A stretch of DNA of 64,000 nt from Chrysogorgia sp. JL179-B06 (taxonomy: Eukaryota > Cnidaria > Anthozoa > Scleralcyonacea > Chrysogorgiidae). The number at the start of each line of letters is the position of its first letter. Positions within the stretch are counted from its first letter, which is position 1. The stretch covers positions 3,011,001-3,075,000 of the forward strand of contig JAYKKM010000337.1 in the NCBI GenBank assembly GCA_035772405.1, in the 5' to 3' direction. The notes under the pieces were generated by a model. It was not told the DNA's origin and did not search any database. It was given only the letters and a program-made list of their open reading frames with translations. Made by a program: the position numbers and the translations under genes. Of this stretch, positions 1 through 12,826 are shown in pieces.

Positions 1-287
1 AGAAGCATAAAAAATCTTTGGATTCTCCGTCCTTTACCAGTGAAATTTTGGATATGAATGAAAAATTGACAACGAACACACTTCTCGCAGAACGTTGTAC
101 TACGTTTTTACTGATGTTTTTTCATTGAATTCATGCATTTCTCCACATTATATTTGCGTTAGTTCAATAAGTATTACAAGACATAAACTATACAAATACA
201 AGCAAAATTTGTACAGAAATTATCGTTAAAACCATAATGTAAAAACACAATCCAGCTACTTCCAATCAGAATAATTAGAACTTTTGG

Positions 288-305
288 CGGACCTATGCGA
301 AGACA
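288..305 (-). promoter_or_regulatory. Orphan H4-promoter-like motif
   Basis: The 18-mer at 288-305 matches the 18-mer at 7694-7711 in the histone H4 promoter at 17 of 18 positions. On the minus strand it reads TGTCTTCGCA followed by an (A/T)AGGTCCG-type end, which resembles the GGTCC element typical of H4 promoters. No histone coding sequence lies beside it in this window; a gene could lie left of base 1, or this is a relic. Confidence 0.4.
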
Positions 306-478
306 CCCTGCGCTGCAACAGGAAGTAAACTGCACATTTTTTGATCCGCTAGGTTCGGAAGCTTTAAAACGGTATTAATAGAGCAGCTAATAGATCTCTT
401 TCATAATGGGAATGAATTTAAATATTTTTTTATGTGCATCTTAGTTAGCCTTTCTGGTTAGGAAGCCAAGATTATTTT

Positions 479-840
479 GAATAAGCCAATTCGTAATATC
501 GACTGCGCATCAAAATGGTGTGTTCTGCGTCGGGATAAAACTTATTTTAATTCATGACATCAGGCTAAAACCACAATATACATTTGCATTTCTATTTACA
601 ATTGCAAATTCGTTATACTGAATGGCGTCTGGCTGCTATTAATAGCTCAAAATGCGGAATATTGCAAATGAGCTATTTTCTTTTGTTATGGCCGCAAGAA
701 TTATGGATAAAAGCGGACAGACATCGATACTGACGTCATCTCGATGGAGCGCTATTCCCCAGCCTGATGTTATGAATTGAAATAAGTTTTATCCCGACGC
801 AGAACGCGCCATTTTGATGCGCAGTCGACGGCAGTCGGAA
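479..840. mobile_element. Foldback MITE, copy 1
   Basis: Long terminal inverted repeats: the left arm reads in from AATAAGCCAATTCGTAATAT, and the right arm is its near-complement, ending at the GCGCAGTCGAC stretch near 815-830. The arms share the words CTGCGTCGGGATAAAACTTA and its complement. Two other copies are at 49499-49735 and 60312-60535. There is no coding capacity, so this is a non-autonomous DNA-transposon-like element. It ends about 170 bp before the CAPZA start codon. The rest of 1-1008 holds no gene I can see, apart from a histone-promoter-like word at 288-305. Confidence 0.85.
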
Positions 841-1008
841 AAATTGTTTTTTCCAATTTTCTTCTCTTCGATCCTAATTTTGATTTTTCATTTGTTCAAC
901 CCACAATACATTTCGGGGTGGGTAGCTTCCGCAACAGGGCAGTCGTCGCCATATTTGTTCGAGCATATCTTACTTCCTTGACGAAAGACTTGCCGGAAAA
1001 ACTGAGTA

Positions 1009-4000
1009 ATGGGCGATTACGAAGACCAAATCTCTGATCAGGAGAAGGTAAAAAATATTACGAGCAACGGCTGGTTGTCCCTTGATATTGTTTCTTCATA
1101 AAACGTTTGTGATTCCTGGATTTTAACCCACTCTCTTTCAGCTTCGAATAGCTTCTGACTTCATCAAACACGCCCCTCCGGGCGAGTTTAACGAAGTATT
1201 CAATGGTAGGCTATGCTTCTGTTTTATCCTTTCGTTCTTGTCGTTAAGCTATGAACAATAAACGTTTTTTTGAATATTCACAGACGTCCGTGTTTTGTTT
1301 GACAACGACAGTCTCTTGAAAACTGGAGCAGCAAGGTGAGATACTTTATTTGGAATACTCTGTTGAGTTCAGAACAGATTTGATTGGGCTTTTGTAGTTT
1401 TGTGAACATAATAAAAACTAGTATAAATACCGTAGAGCATCAACAAACTATTTTATTCAAGATCATCTATTTCGGTTGCAAATTTGTTAAAGATTCAAAT
1501 CCTTAATTTGTTGTTATTATTGTTGATTTCATTGGAATACATTATCCTCACATAGTAATAAAAGTTCATACTTAAACTTAACACAAGGTATCTCAAATTA
1601 AATACTTGCATAACTGTGATTTGATAGTTATATATACCTTGTTTTTGAGTTTTCTGTGAGCTATGATTGTTTTTGTATTTTCAGTTCAATTATTGTACTT
1701 TTCTAGTATACAGTACATACATAATGTAAGATTTCAGCTAATTTTCATTTTTATTATTAGTTCATTTTCACAATATAACAAAGAACAGTTTACGCCTGTT
1801 AAAGTCGATGGTGCTGAACATCAGGTAAGTGCTGGTAAGAGATAAATACCGAGAACGAGGGATGTATGCTATATACAGCCCCGAGGCGTAGTATCCGAGG
1901 GCTGTATATCACATACATCCCGACATTCGAGGGATTTATCTGACTTATTTCGTGATTGAGGAGGTTTTCCAACAAAGTTTGGTCTATTTTTCTACTTGGA
2001 CAAAGATTTTCCTAGTTTTTTCTTCATTTCTTATCTAATTGGTCTTCATAGGGCTGTATGCTATATAATAATAATAATAAAGACGTATTAGGAGCATTAT
2101 ACAATAGTCTCAATGCTCTAGCTTACAACAATATATTCTTCAAGTTACTTATAAAACTAATTACAGTTTAATTATAATATAAAGCCTACTACATATATTA
2201 CCACTACGAACAAAACTATATACAGCCCGCGGTACATCAAAGAAAATGGACTCAATCATGAAATAATAAAATATACAATCTAATGGGTATTGTTGACTCC
2301 AGAAACTGCATTGATGAGCAAGAATACAAGTTTCATAAGGTGATATTTTTCACTCATCAAACTGTGTGAATATCATGCTGTAATTTCTACTTTCATTTGC
2401 CTTAGCAACCACTAATATCCAACTCTATAACAAAATAATCTCCATAATCCTTAAATCCTTAAAGGTGCCATCCAGTCCATTCTGTGCATGTCCACATTTA
2501 TGTTTACATTGTTTGTTTACATTGCATTATATAAACATTGAACATGAAGTATTGTGGATTTGTTCTCCACGCTTAAGCTTTTCCGCCTAAAAGCATGTTA
2601 TAAGAAGCTGTTCTGTTCCTAAACATGGATAATATATCAAACTACCACTCCCACCTTTGCCACCTTTGACGAATACTCGCTTTCGAACTGTTGCAAATCT
2701 ATTCCGTTAAAGTTTGTTGACATAATATGGAGTCCTCCACATTTGAAATATCACACATGTGCAGAACGGACTTGACGGCACTTTTAATGTCCAAAACTAT
2801 AAAAATTTTCTATATTTATCTTTACAGGTCATGGTGACTCCCCATAATGAACTCGCAGATGGAACATTTGTTGATCCTAAATCCAAACAAAAATTTCATT
2901 ATGATCATCTTAGAAAGGTAAACTATAGTAGAATCTGAGTTTTACAACCACGCTGCCCCTATTACCAGGCAATTGTAGCTGTAAATAACAAGTGGTCAAG
3001 TAAATGTATTGTTAATATGCATTGAAACTTTCCTAGACTAGAGGTCCAGTAAGGACCATTAATCATTGGTCCAGTGTTATTACAGGAGGAAACCGGAGTA
3101 CCCGGAGAAAACCTGCGGTGTTTCGTAGAGCCTTCTCACTTGCAGCCAAGGCGAAATCTTTAATCTGATAACTACACTGAGCAGAAATCGAACCCGGGTT
3201 GAAATGCCGTGGTGAAAGACACATGTGCTACCCACTGTGCCACCAACAATGTGTTGACTCAACATGAAGCGTAAGGGTTAATGTATTCTTCATTTTGAAA
3301 ATTTTAGGAATCCAGTAATCCCGAGCCTATTGATGTTGATAATGAAGTAGAACCGTGGCGATCACAACTGGATAATGAATTTAGAAAATATGTTGGAAAC
3401 CATTACCCTCATGGAGTTTGCATGGTTTGTTGTCTAACTTGCATAGTGTTAAATATTTTAATGAGTTGAAATGCTGCATAAGGAAATCAAAAATTGATCT
3501 GATTTTACATTCCTTCTAATTTATTTTTAGGTTCATGGTAAAAATGATAATGGGAATATAACGCTGACTGCTTGTGGGGAGGACCATCAGTTTCAACCTC
3601 AAAACTTTTGGTATAATAACTTATTCACTTATTTTAAGCAAGATATCTAAGCAGAACTACTCCTACAACTACTGTATTAATCAAGAGAAGGGCTACATTG
3701 AGCATTTACAGTAGTTTAGGAATGAGTTCTAGCAGTTTTGAAGTAATATTATTGATATATTATAGGAACGGTCGATGGAGATCAGAGTGGAATATTTCGT
3801 TTCAAGGTCCAGGAGACTCATCAGAACTTAAGGGTTCTTTAAAAGTTCAGGTAAAAAAATGACCCGGGGACATGCCGGGATCAGCGTAGCTTTAGCGGGG
3901 GAATTGACCAACAATATATGCCGTGCACTCCAGGCATTTCTATCACATTAGCTAATAAAATATAGCCTGGAAATCATCATAGCTCGCAATATATTGTGAT

Positions 4001-5411
4001 ATTGTGCAAAAATAGAAGATCCTCGGGAGAAGTTCGGAAGATGACATTTATGTTCTGAATATGACCCAAATGAAAGAACCTGCAGCAGCAGCAGAGACTA
4101 AGAAATACCTTACAAATGTTTCCATTAAATACTATAATAGTTAATGACTCGATGCCTCAGATATAGCATTCTTATAACAAAACAAATGTATAATTTACTT
4201 CCAACAATCAGCGAGAACACAAGTGTGCAAACAAAGTGTGGCGGACTGCAAATACATTAAATAATCCTATTAAATATAAGTTTTATTCCCGTAAACTTTG
4301 CAATTATCGGATGCATAGCCACATTATTTAACAATTATTCACCAAAATGTATTTTGTATTTAGGTTCATTATTATGAAGATGGTAATGTCCAACTAGTTT
4401 CCTCAAAGGAAGTAACGTCGAGTATTAAAGTGACTGTAAGTGCGGAAGGCTGTGGCATACAAAACCAGTCTTTATTACATAATTTTCAAAATTATCTTAA
4501 ATATATATTCTAATATTATATTTAAAAATATATTAAACTATCAGGCCATGTTCATTTTGTTCTCATATACCATTGTATTTGGCATGACGATGCACACCAT
4601 AAACGACCCTTCATCTGTGTGATGTATTTGAAGTTTGCTTTTAATAATTCTGTTTCATACTGATTGTCAGAGTGAGAGTGCCACTGCGAAAAGTATAGTA
4701 GATGTAATAAAGACTGAAGAAGATGATTTTCAGGTAATAACCATTAACAAATAATTTCCCAATGCAACCAGGTGACTCTGTCTTTAAAACGTTTTTGAAT
4801 ACAACTTTAAAAGTTACTGTCCATAACCCAACATTTCGACATTTCAATCTAGTGTCGTTGCAAGGTTAGGATCCCTATTTACAGTATACCCTCATCATCA
4901 TTGGTTCTATGAGGGTATAAATAGGGATCCTAACTTTACAACAATTGCCTCAGATGAAGACACTAGATTGGAGTGTCGAAAAGTTGGGTCATGGACAGTA
5001 ACTTTTAAAGTTACATTCAAAAAACTTTTTAAAGCCAGAGTAGCATCAAACTATGTCAAAAATTACTGTACATCTGTTCAAGCCAAAGTTTGGTGATTAA
5101 TCATGATTGTCATGCTGCATAGGCAGTGTAAAATACAAATAAAAAACTGTAAAAAGTTGGTGTTTTATCAAAATAGGAGGTCTAATGTATTACTTTCTGT
5201 GTATGTGGTATTTTCTATATAATATGGTATTATAATACTTTATATTTATTTATTTTACGTGATTTAGAAAGCGCTATCAGAAAATTATAGTACAATGTCT
5301 CAAACAACCTTCAAAGCGCTTCGAAGACAATTGCCGGTGACACGAACAAGACTGGACTGGAACAAGATCGCTGGATACAAGATTGGTCAAGAGTTGAAAA
5401 CTACAACATGA
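1009..5411 (+). CDS. CAPZA: F-actin-capping protein subunit alpha (CAPZA), complete
   Basis: Eleven coding exons: 1009-1047, 1142-1205, 1284-1335, 1761-1824, 2828-2917, 3308-3424, 3531-3610, 3766-3850, 4364-4435, 4671-4733 and 5268-5411. They join in frame into 289 residues, against about 286 in vertebrates. The start [13 protein letters not shown] leads into the family pattern [20 protein letters not shown], then QFTPVKVDG near residue 65, and an intact C-terminal actin-binding tail ([20 protein letters not shown]). The protein pairs with CAPZB to cap actin barbed ends in the cytoplasm. All introns are GT-AG. Introns 4, 5, 9 and 10 have picked up mobile elements, including a hammerhead-like element in intron 10. 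A foldback MITE sits just upstream of the promoter. The identity is secure. Confidence 0.97.
1855..2235. mobile_element. Hairpin element with nested dispersed repeat (CAPZA intron 4)
   Basis: The inverted words GGGATGTATG...ATACAGCCC and GGGCTGTATAT...CATACATCCC form a hairpin at about 1858-1935, with further copies of the ATACAGCCC end at 2050-2230. Inside, from about 2067 to 2210, is a repeat beginning AATAATAATAAAGACGTATT that recurs at 22972-23130. It is a nested non-coding insertion. Confidence 0.6.
2458..2795. mobile_element. MITE with about 33-bp terminal inverted repeats
   Basis: The left end TAAAGGTGCCATCCAGTCC and the right end ending GGACTTGACGGCACTTTTA are imperfect inverted complements. 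There are no ORFs. The element lies in CAPZA intron 4, just before exon 5. Confidence 0.65.
3060..3256 (-). mobile_element. Dispersed SINE-like repeat
   Basis: Contains the words GAGGAAACCGGAGTACCCGG and GAGAAAACC, which I recognise as part of a repeat common in marine animal genomes, followed by a tRNA-like 3' segment (AATCGAACCCGGGTT ... GTGCTACCCACTGTGCCACC) that reads as a minus-strand B box and A box. It lies in CAPZA intron 5. Confidence 0.6.
4744..5095. mobile_element. Inverted dimer of hammerhead-like element family 2 (degenerate)
   Basis: Two arms in opposite orientation surround a GGATCCTA hairpin centre (about 4867-4935). The right arm keeps stem II (GACACT...AGTGTC at about 4966-4985), but its CTGATGA box has changed to CAGATGA and GAAAC to GAAAA. 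The left arm has lost the box. The left boundary word CCAATGCAACCAGGTGA recurs at the start of the intact copy at 60983. It spans CAPZA intron 10. Confidence 0.7.
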
Positions 5412-5983
5412 ACAGAGCCATGTGTCATGGGGACCACCTGATGAACTTGTCAACTTGATTTATTGGTGATGTTTATATTAATCGAAAGACCGTCAAATTG
5501 AGATCAGTTTTCAAAATTCTCTTCTATACTAGGCAATTTAGAGATTCTGTGTTTGTGTAATTTATTGTAAAAATATTAGGAGTTTGAAAACCATTCACTT
5601 TGTAAAATCATGCAGCCTTTCAGGAATCAAGAATGACTTCAACAACTTTCATTGATGTGTCAGCAACAGCAGCCACAAAGTGGAAAGTTGTCCTACCTGG
5701 TAATTCCAGTCCATAAACCAAAAAGCCAGTTTGCATTTTGCACATTGAAGCCCACAATTCTGGTTGTCAAATTGATTTAATAATGAAAATCTTTTTATAA
5801 AATAGATTTGTTTGATCTGGCTGTGTCACTACTGGACGTTGTTGCCAGTCGTAGTACTGAGAAAGGGGTGAATAGTAAGGCCAATGCAATGTTCAAGGCA
5901 TTTGAATGTTCTACGAGATGTTTAACGCGTTTTTAGATACCATCATACCATAGATCATACCAATAATTTTGCAGTCAGCAAAG

Positions 5984-6290
5984 CCTAAGGTTATGTCTTA
6001 CTCTGATGAAGGGCTCCGCTCAAAATGTCAGTATTTCATCACAAGGGCTGGTTTCCTTTCAGGAAAATTTTCCTGTTGACAGGGATGAGTGAGGAAAGTT
6101 TCCTTTGTATTAAAGTCATTAGTTCTGACCGAGAGATCACAAGTCAAAGGAAACTGTCCTGTCCTGAGGAAAATTTTCCTGAGTGGAACCAGCCTTAAGA
6201 CTCTCGGCAGTTCCACTTTTTGCTTTGCTATATTTGAAAACACTGCCTTTGCAGTTTGCAGCGCACTACTTTTTTTACTAGTACTATAGA
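5984..6290 (+). mobile_element. Hammerhead-like element family 1, degraded, with a nested foldback
   Basis: CTGATGA at 6003-6009 and stem II (GGGC-TCC-GCTC) remain, but GAAAC has become CAAAA. A separate palindromic insert at 6043-6196 (ends AAGGGCTGGTTTCC and GGAACCAGCCTT) interrupts it. Sequence after the insert resumes the element body seen whole at 17752-17880. The remainder of 5412-7230 holds the CAPZA 3' UTR and AT-rich sequence in which I see no gene. Confidence 0.7.
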
Positions 6291-7232
6291 GGTTACCACA
6301 TTAGTTTCCATAGAAGATGAGGCAGGTATCCTGCTTGGCCAATTTAAGATTTCTACCCCACTACTGTTCAGCAGCTCCGACACCGGAACATGGAAAATAC
6401 TCATTTTTTTTACAATGGTAATTTCCATTTCTAGTAATAGTTATTTTTTAATTGTGAGCAGGTGAAATCCTAGGCATTCCTGCAATTTGATTGGCTACCT
6501 GAGTGGGTGGTTTATTGCGATATCTGATCACAGAATGCCAAGATGTTTTGTGATTTTTGCTTTATTTAAATAAAAACTAACACAGATTCAACTATGCTGG
6601 AAATAACTCATTATACAAAAACTAAAGTATTTTTGTTTGTTTTTCTTTCCTTATCCAAAAAATGCAGTTTTACTTAACTAAAGTAACTCATCTTTCACCT
6701 TGTTTAATAAAGAAATAAATGTTATTTGACATTTTGGCCAGCCGGAGACAATTTATATAGAATACCTGTCCACTTTTGAAACTGCATTTAAAGGCAGAAA
6801 TACAAACAAGACTTTAAATAATGTCAAAGGTTTATATTGTGTACTTGACAGTAATATCAAATTAAATGGGATTTTTTGAACAAAGTAATTATATATGATG
6901 AACTTTCAACAGATACAAATAGCAAAAGTGGACAGGTATTCTACAATTAGAATATTTGCTCTTGGACAAATATTTCTCTATTGGACCTCCCATCCAGTAA
7001 ATAACATATGCCATGTCATCTAAATGCCCTTTCATTGTATACGATTGCATTCTGGCAGATGTTTTACACTTTTAGTGGCATAAGCAATTGCACACAATTC
7101 TTGTTTACGAGTTTGATCACATACACCAAAATGACAAATCGGAATTGTCAAATTTTCCTATTTATGTATAGTAGAGAGAAATTAAGCAAACCAAACAAAC
7201 ACTTTCATTTGTATTCTTTCGAGAGATTTGGT

Positions 7233-7248
7233 GGCTCTAAAAAGAGCC
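7233..7248 (-). terminator. Histone 3' stem-loop
   Basis: The minus strand reads GGCTCT-TTTT-AGAGCC: a 6-bp stem and 4-nt loop, 35 bp past the H4 stop. This is the replication-dependent histone mRNA processing signal bound by SLBP. Confidence 0.97.
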
Positions 7249-7282
7249 GTTTTTGTGTTTAGTCTTTCAGATAACCCCCTTC

Positions 7283-7747
<465 letters not shown>

Positions 7748-8358
7748 TCAGGCCTATCATTGGTCAATATTGTTTTATGTAAACCAATCAAAAACTCTTA
7801 GATATTTTGATCCGGAAATTTTTCTTGCTCATATTATCTCAAGTTTTTGAAAGTACGGACAATTCTTGATTCATTGATTGTGAGTATTATTTTTAATTTA
7901 CTTTTGCCAAAACACCCTTTAGTTTGTTCTTGCTGTTTATATCTATCTATATATATATATATATATATATTATTTGAATGACAATCTCATACATCTTAGA
8001 GAATACCAAATAATGTCTTGGCATGTGTGATACTATTAAAATAGATATAAAACATACAGAAATAACAAGCATGATTCACTATTTTATTTAACATGAGAAA
8101 TCATAATTAAATATTGATATTTACAACTGAGATCACACAGTTCAAAGCAATCTATTCTAGCATTGAGATAAGTAAAATGAACTCCAAAAGAATCTATTCT
8201 TAAAAGCAACCTACAACTACTGTATAGAAAAGGTTTGGTCACATACATATTATAATCATATAAAGATTATTTAAAGATTTAGGCAGAGACATTTGGTAGA
8301 AGCCGAGGTATTCCTAATTGTAGTTCTTGTACATAAGTGGACGTATCTCCAATTTAAT

Positions 8359-9928
8359 TTAAACAAAACTCTTGTCTGTTGACGTATTCAGAGAATGATC
8401 ACGATACATTCCACATTTCCCTAACTTATCTGAAAATTTCTGACACTTTGCATGGAATGTTGTTGGCATTGTATGCACAGTTGGTGATCTTGATCTAGAA
8501 AAATAGTGGCAAATTAGAGTTTATTTCTTGATGTACGTAATAGAAGGACAAATTCTATCAGTATTTCTATGGTATATACATAGCTTGCAAAATCAACATG
8601 ATTTTACCAATTAATTTACATGTACCGTAAGTATACTAACTATCTACAATGTCAAGTTTTCAAAAAATATCAGATATCTTTTAATCTGAGTTAACAGATT
8701 AAAAGCTAGTTAGGGATAAATCATTTGTACATGAGTGTTTCCACATCCAATATTCTGCTAACAACAGTGCATATAAATAAGGCCACTTTACCCATATTCC
8801 ATGGAGCTAGTCATGTACATTGGATGTTGAGTTTTGCTGTTATAACCTTTGAATATATCTACAATGTAAATAAAATGGATAAGGAAATAGTTTTTGAATC
8901 ACCTATATAACTATCTACATTGTTGTAGACCTGAGAAAGACTTTTCTTGTTGGTCAGAGCCCGCTTAAGAATATGTTGGGGAGCTGGCAGAGACACTAGG
9001 GTCTATATATTATAGATAATTTTCGATCGTTATAAAATATATACATAAAATATATACATATACATGTATATACATACTGTCTTTTTTTCATGTTTCACAG
9101 ATCAGTGTTGTAAACATCTGTCGACAATTGCAATTGATACAAGACTTTTATGAAAGTTCGCTTACTCGCTAAAACCTTATTTTTTAAGTTTGGTGACAAA
9201 AGGGGCTATTTTTCTCCAGGACCTGGAGTTGCTGTCCCATCCGTCCCCGCTTTAATCTGGCTCGTTGGTGACTGATGTTTGACGGCACACTCAGTGACAG
9301 CTGTCATCTACGAAATAAAGTGAGTTTGACTTATGTAAGTTTGACACTGAAGATGACAGTATTGTTAAGGTATTCAATGTCAGTCACCAACAGCACCCTC
9401 GATGATCATCTTCTACGTACTGATACACCAAGATTCAAACCATGTACACTAGCTTCACACACCTTCACTAACAGTCAAATTAGAGGCATGGTGAATCACA
9501 CCTATGCTATCGATGTTCCGTGGGCAAGAGAAAACAGGGTTGCCTGGGTTATTAATGACTGGTGTAACCTCACCATCATATGAGGACACTGAAATAAGAA
9601 GAAAAAAGCATACCAGGATTATTAAATCGGTCAGGAATATCCTTTGTTTGATAATAATCAGAAGTTTTAGCTCCATTACCCGGCTTTGTTGCTTGAAGTT
9701 CTGCAGACTAAAAGTACAAAAATATATATATAAGGAACATAAATGTAGTAAAGTACATAAATATAGATCTATATGTGTATGGTATATTTAAATTTATACT
9801 GAAAGCGTATAATTTGATGAGAGCATTATATAAAATACAGCATCCCATGGATAGTTGAAAAAATCTTATGGTTACTGTAAGACTTGATTTACGAAACCTG
9901 TACTAACCTTTTGCCCAACAGAATCCAT
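8359..9928 (-). CDS. PIERCE-like (piercer of microtubule wall) protein; middle exon uncertain
   Basis: Exon 1 (9908-9928) encodes MDSVGQK, exon 2 (9614-9707) includes KTSDYYQTKDIPDRFNNP, and the terminal exon (8359-8495) reads SRSPTVHTMPTTF then KFSDKLGKCGMYRDHSLNTS and a stop. These blocks match the PIERCE1/2 family of small microtubule inner proteins of ciliary doublets. A middle exon should supply a segment ending near NPLY...YG. The best candidate, after a good TTTCAG acceptor at about 9597, reads VSSYDGEVTP...NPVFSCPRNIDSIG. No GT donor near its end gives the phase the last exon needs, so either this exon is wrong, another lies in the repeat-filled intron, or the gene is damaged. A non-coding 5' exon is possible because an acceptor (TTTCCACAG) precedes exon 1. 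It is divergent from NICN1. Confidence 0.72.
9265..9480. mobile_element. Diverged foldback of the GAAACG hairpin family
   Basis: Old copy of the family that is intact at 16134-16352. It keeps CACTGAAGATGACAGT and CAGTCACCAACA-type words on one arm, and the TGTGTGAAG end near 9462. The hammerhead-like core is lost. Confidence 0.5.
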
Positions 9929-10284
9929 CGCAAACACAATATTTTTTGAGTTTATAGACACGCAGATAACTGTGGAAAGATATACAGTAAAAGATATTTC
10001 TTACAAAATATTATGAATACGGTTTTGATCGTTGCTAGGCGACTGGGTATTTAATGTTGCGACAAAAATATCGCGACATTTTTGGGTTCGCATTGTTTTA
10101 GCGGAGTGTTGATGCGAGTTTACAATATTTTTGCATTAAACATGCAGAAAACTGTAGTTTTTATAGCACTTTGATGAGTTCTATTAATAAAGTTCAAATA
10201 TGAACTTATTCTGCATGTATTGCTGTCTGTAAACATGCATTCTACTTTGGGTTTTGGTCCTTGATTTGTTCAATAACTTTAATA
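9929..10284. promoter_or_regulatory. Bidirectional promoter of PIERCE-like and NICN1 with candidate X-box
   Basis: 356 bp separate the two divergent start codons. At 10031-10043 the sequence GTTGCTAGGCGAC fits the two half-sites of an RFX X-box (GTTGCY, short spacer, RGYRAC). RFX factors drive ciliary genes in animals. Both flanking genes act on axonemal or polyglutamylated microtubules. No TATA box is obvious. Confidence 0.55.
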
Positions 10285-12335
10285 ATGGAGCCGGAGGGGG
10301 CATCAGCAGCTTTGGAATCTATGGAAGACAGGTGTCTCAAGTGTGTGATAAAGAAGGCGATACTTATCCGTGTGGGTAGTCCTTCTGTGGATTTCAAGTC
10401 AGGTTGTTCAGTTATTGATGTAACTTTTCCAACCATTCAACCAGTAGAGGTATAAAATATTGTTTTAATATTTATATATTGTATATTTATATATTTATAT
10501 ATATTTATATATTTTATTATTTATTTATATATTATTTATATTTATATATTATATATATTATTTATTTATATATTTACATACAAAAATACTCAACTAAAAA
10601 GTTAATTGAGTTGATAACATTAATTAAGACGATACATGGGCGATCGTCAAGCTCATATTATCTGGGACTCCAGATTTTTCTGAGGATACGAGCTTGACGA
10701 TCACCCATGTATCGTCTGTCTACTCCAAGCTCTCCCACATTCACTACAGCAGTGTGTATATTAACACATCCAAACATTACCGATATATAGTGACTGCCGC
10801 ATAGGCAGTACATATATCAATCGAACCCAGTACATCATTGTAACCTTCGCTCTCCATCTGTGTCTCGGTGGCTCAATGGTTAGAGCATCTCACTGGCAAT
10901 CAGAAGGTTACAGGTTCGATTCCTGTCCGGGATTCAGAATAATTTTTCTGAGGATACGAGCTTGACGATCGTCCATCTCCAAGCTCTCCCACATTCACTA
11001 CAGCAGTGTATATATTAAAACATTAATTAAATTCATTAAACAGTCTCTTTATATTTAGATTGGTTGTATTACCTTCTTGAATAATTACACAGCTACTTTA
11101 AGTTTGAAATTCAAAACCTCAGGTAACATGTACTTTAGCACCCCCATGTTGTTGTTGGGCGGCCATAGTAGGAGGAGACCCATAGGCTCTCATGCTCTCT
11201 CATACTCACATGCTTCTGAAGCTCGGGAAGTCAACACAGGTATACCCAGATGGTCATCCATCCGAGTACTAACCGTCCAACAGAGCTTAACCTCAGTGGT
11301 GAGGTGCAACATGCCTACTGCATGTGCCACCCATAAGTAAGTTGGCCGGCCATAGCCGTAGGCTCCTCTTTCATCAGCTGCTACCCGAAGGTAGGGGTGG
11401 GCGCCACTCCTATCCCTGGAATTAACCACTTACCCCAGCCAGAGCTGGTCCTAATTTTATTTAAGGCTCTTGGTGAATGCCCGATGTCCAATTAGCACTG
11501 CTCATTGGATTATGGCAACACTAATTTTCAGTCTTCCGGGACTGATATATGAACAAGGTGGTAACCCATCCAGTTAGTGTACCAGAGGTACGGTGCTTAA
11601 CTTTGGAAAGTCAAGCAGCGGTCACTGACCACTATATTATACCGGTCACTATACCACCCATGTTAAAGTTATTTGAACAAAAAAGATAAATTATCTATTT
11701 CTAGATGATATCTGGCAAATATGTTTGAAAAATTTTGAGCTAATGACTTCTCCACACAGTGAGGAAGGAAGTCAGGACAAGTTCATTATCAAGAATAACC
11801 AGGTAGATTATCCTTAATTTGATTACAGACTTTACAATATAACTTATTATATTGTGTGTAATTATCAATATAGCAAATATATGTATTATTTTGGAACTCT
11901 TTTCAAATTGCTATTTTTGTATTTATCCAAGATGCTTAATCCCATAAAAGACGCAGTATTTCTTCGTATAATTCTTCGACAACCATCTCCCCATTGGCTA
12001 AACTTTTCAATTGAAAATCTTTCTTTCCTTCCTCCTAGTAAGGTACATTAACATTTGTAATCTCAAATGATCACTTATTTTATTTCTGTCTTTTTTCTCT
12101 TTGTTTTATTTATGAGAAATTTTATTTTGTTAACTAAATGTACTGGTACTCCTGTTTTAGATCAGCTCCAATCTCTCAGATATTCTGGCTTCAAATATGC
12201 AATCAAATGACAATGATGAACCAGAGGTAGTTTACATTGAGATTATTTTAACAAATTACTTTCATAGACACATTTAAAAAATCAACTTATTTCTGCAACC
12301 AATCATCCTGTTGTGGTTAGGTGGGCATCATCTGC

Positions 12336-12411
<76 letters not shown>

Positions 12412-12755
12412 CGAGACAGACCGAGACAGACAGAGACAGACAGAGACAGACAGAGACAGACAGAGACAGACAGAGACAGACAGAGACAGACAGAGACAGA
12501 CATAGACAGACATAGACAGACAGACAGAGACTGGCTGGCTGGCAGGTAGCGCTGGCTGGCTGGCTGGCTGGATGGATGGGTAATCCCATAATGAATAGTA
12601 CTGTAATCCCATATTTTCCCTGATAACTGTATATAATAGCTGTGTATTTATATTTTTAACAGAATGATAAAGTGGTCAGCATTGCTAATACCCTTCAACA
12701 AATGTGGTCCCTGACAGAAATTGTTACTGATAGACAGACAGACAGACAGACAGAC

Positions 12756-12826
<71 letters not shown>

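Noticed and set aside
9275..9791. Plus-strand open frames opposite the PIERCE-like gene
   Set aside because: They overlap a foldback relic and antisense of real exons; no splice logic or domain.
10862..10934. Possible functional tRNA genes (also 15533-15628, 34855-34928, 40621-40694)
   Set aside because: tRNA-like folds sit inside larger repeated bodies present several times with mutations, so they are SINE heads; a few may still be transcribed by Pol III.
11238..11372. Functional 5S rRNA gene
   Set aside because: The match to 5S is interrupted and diverged, and no terminal T-run is placed correctly.
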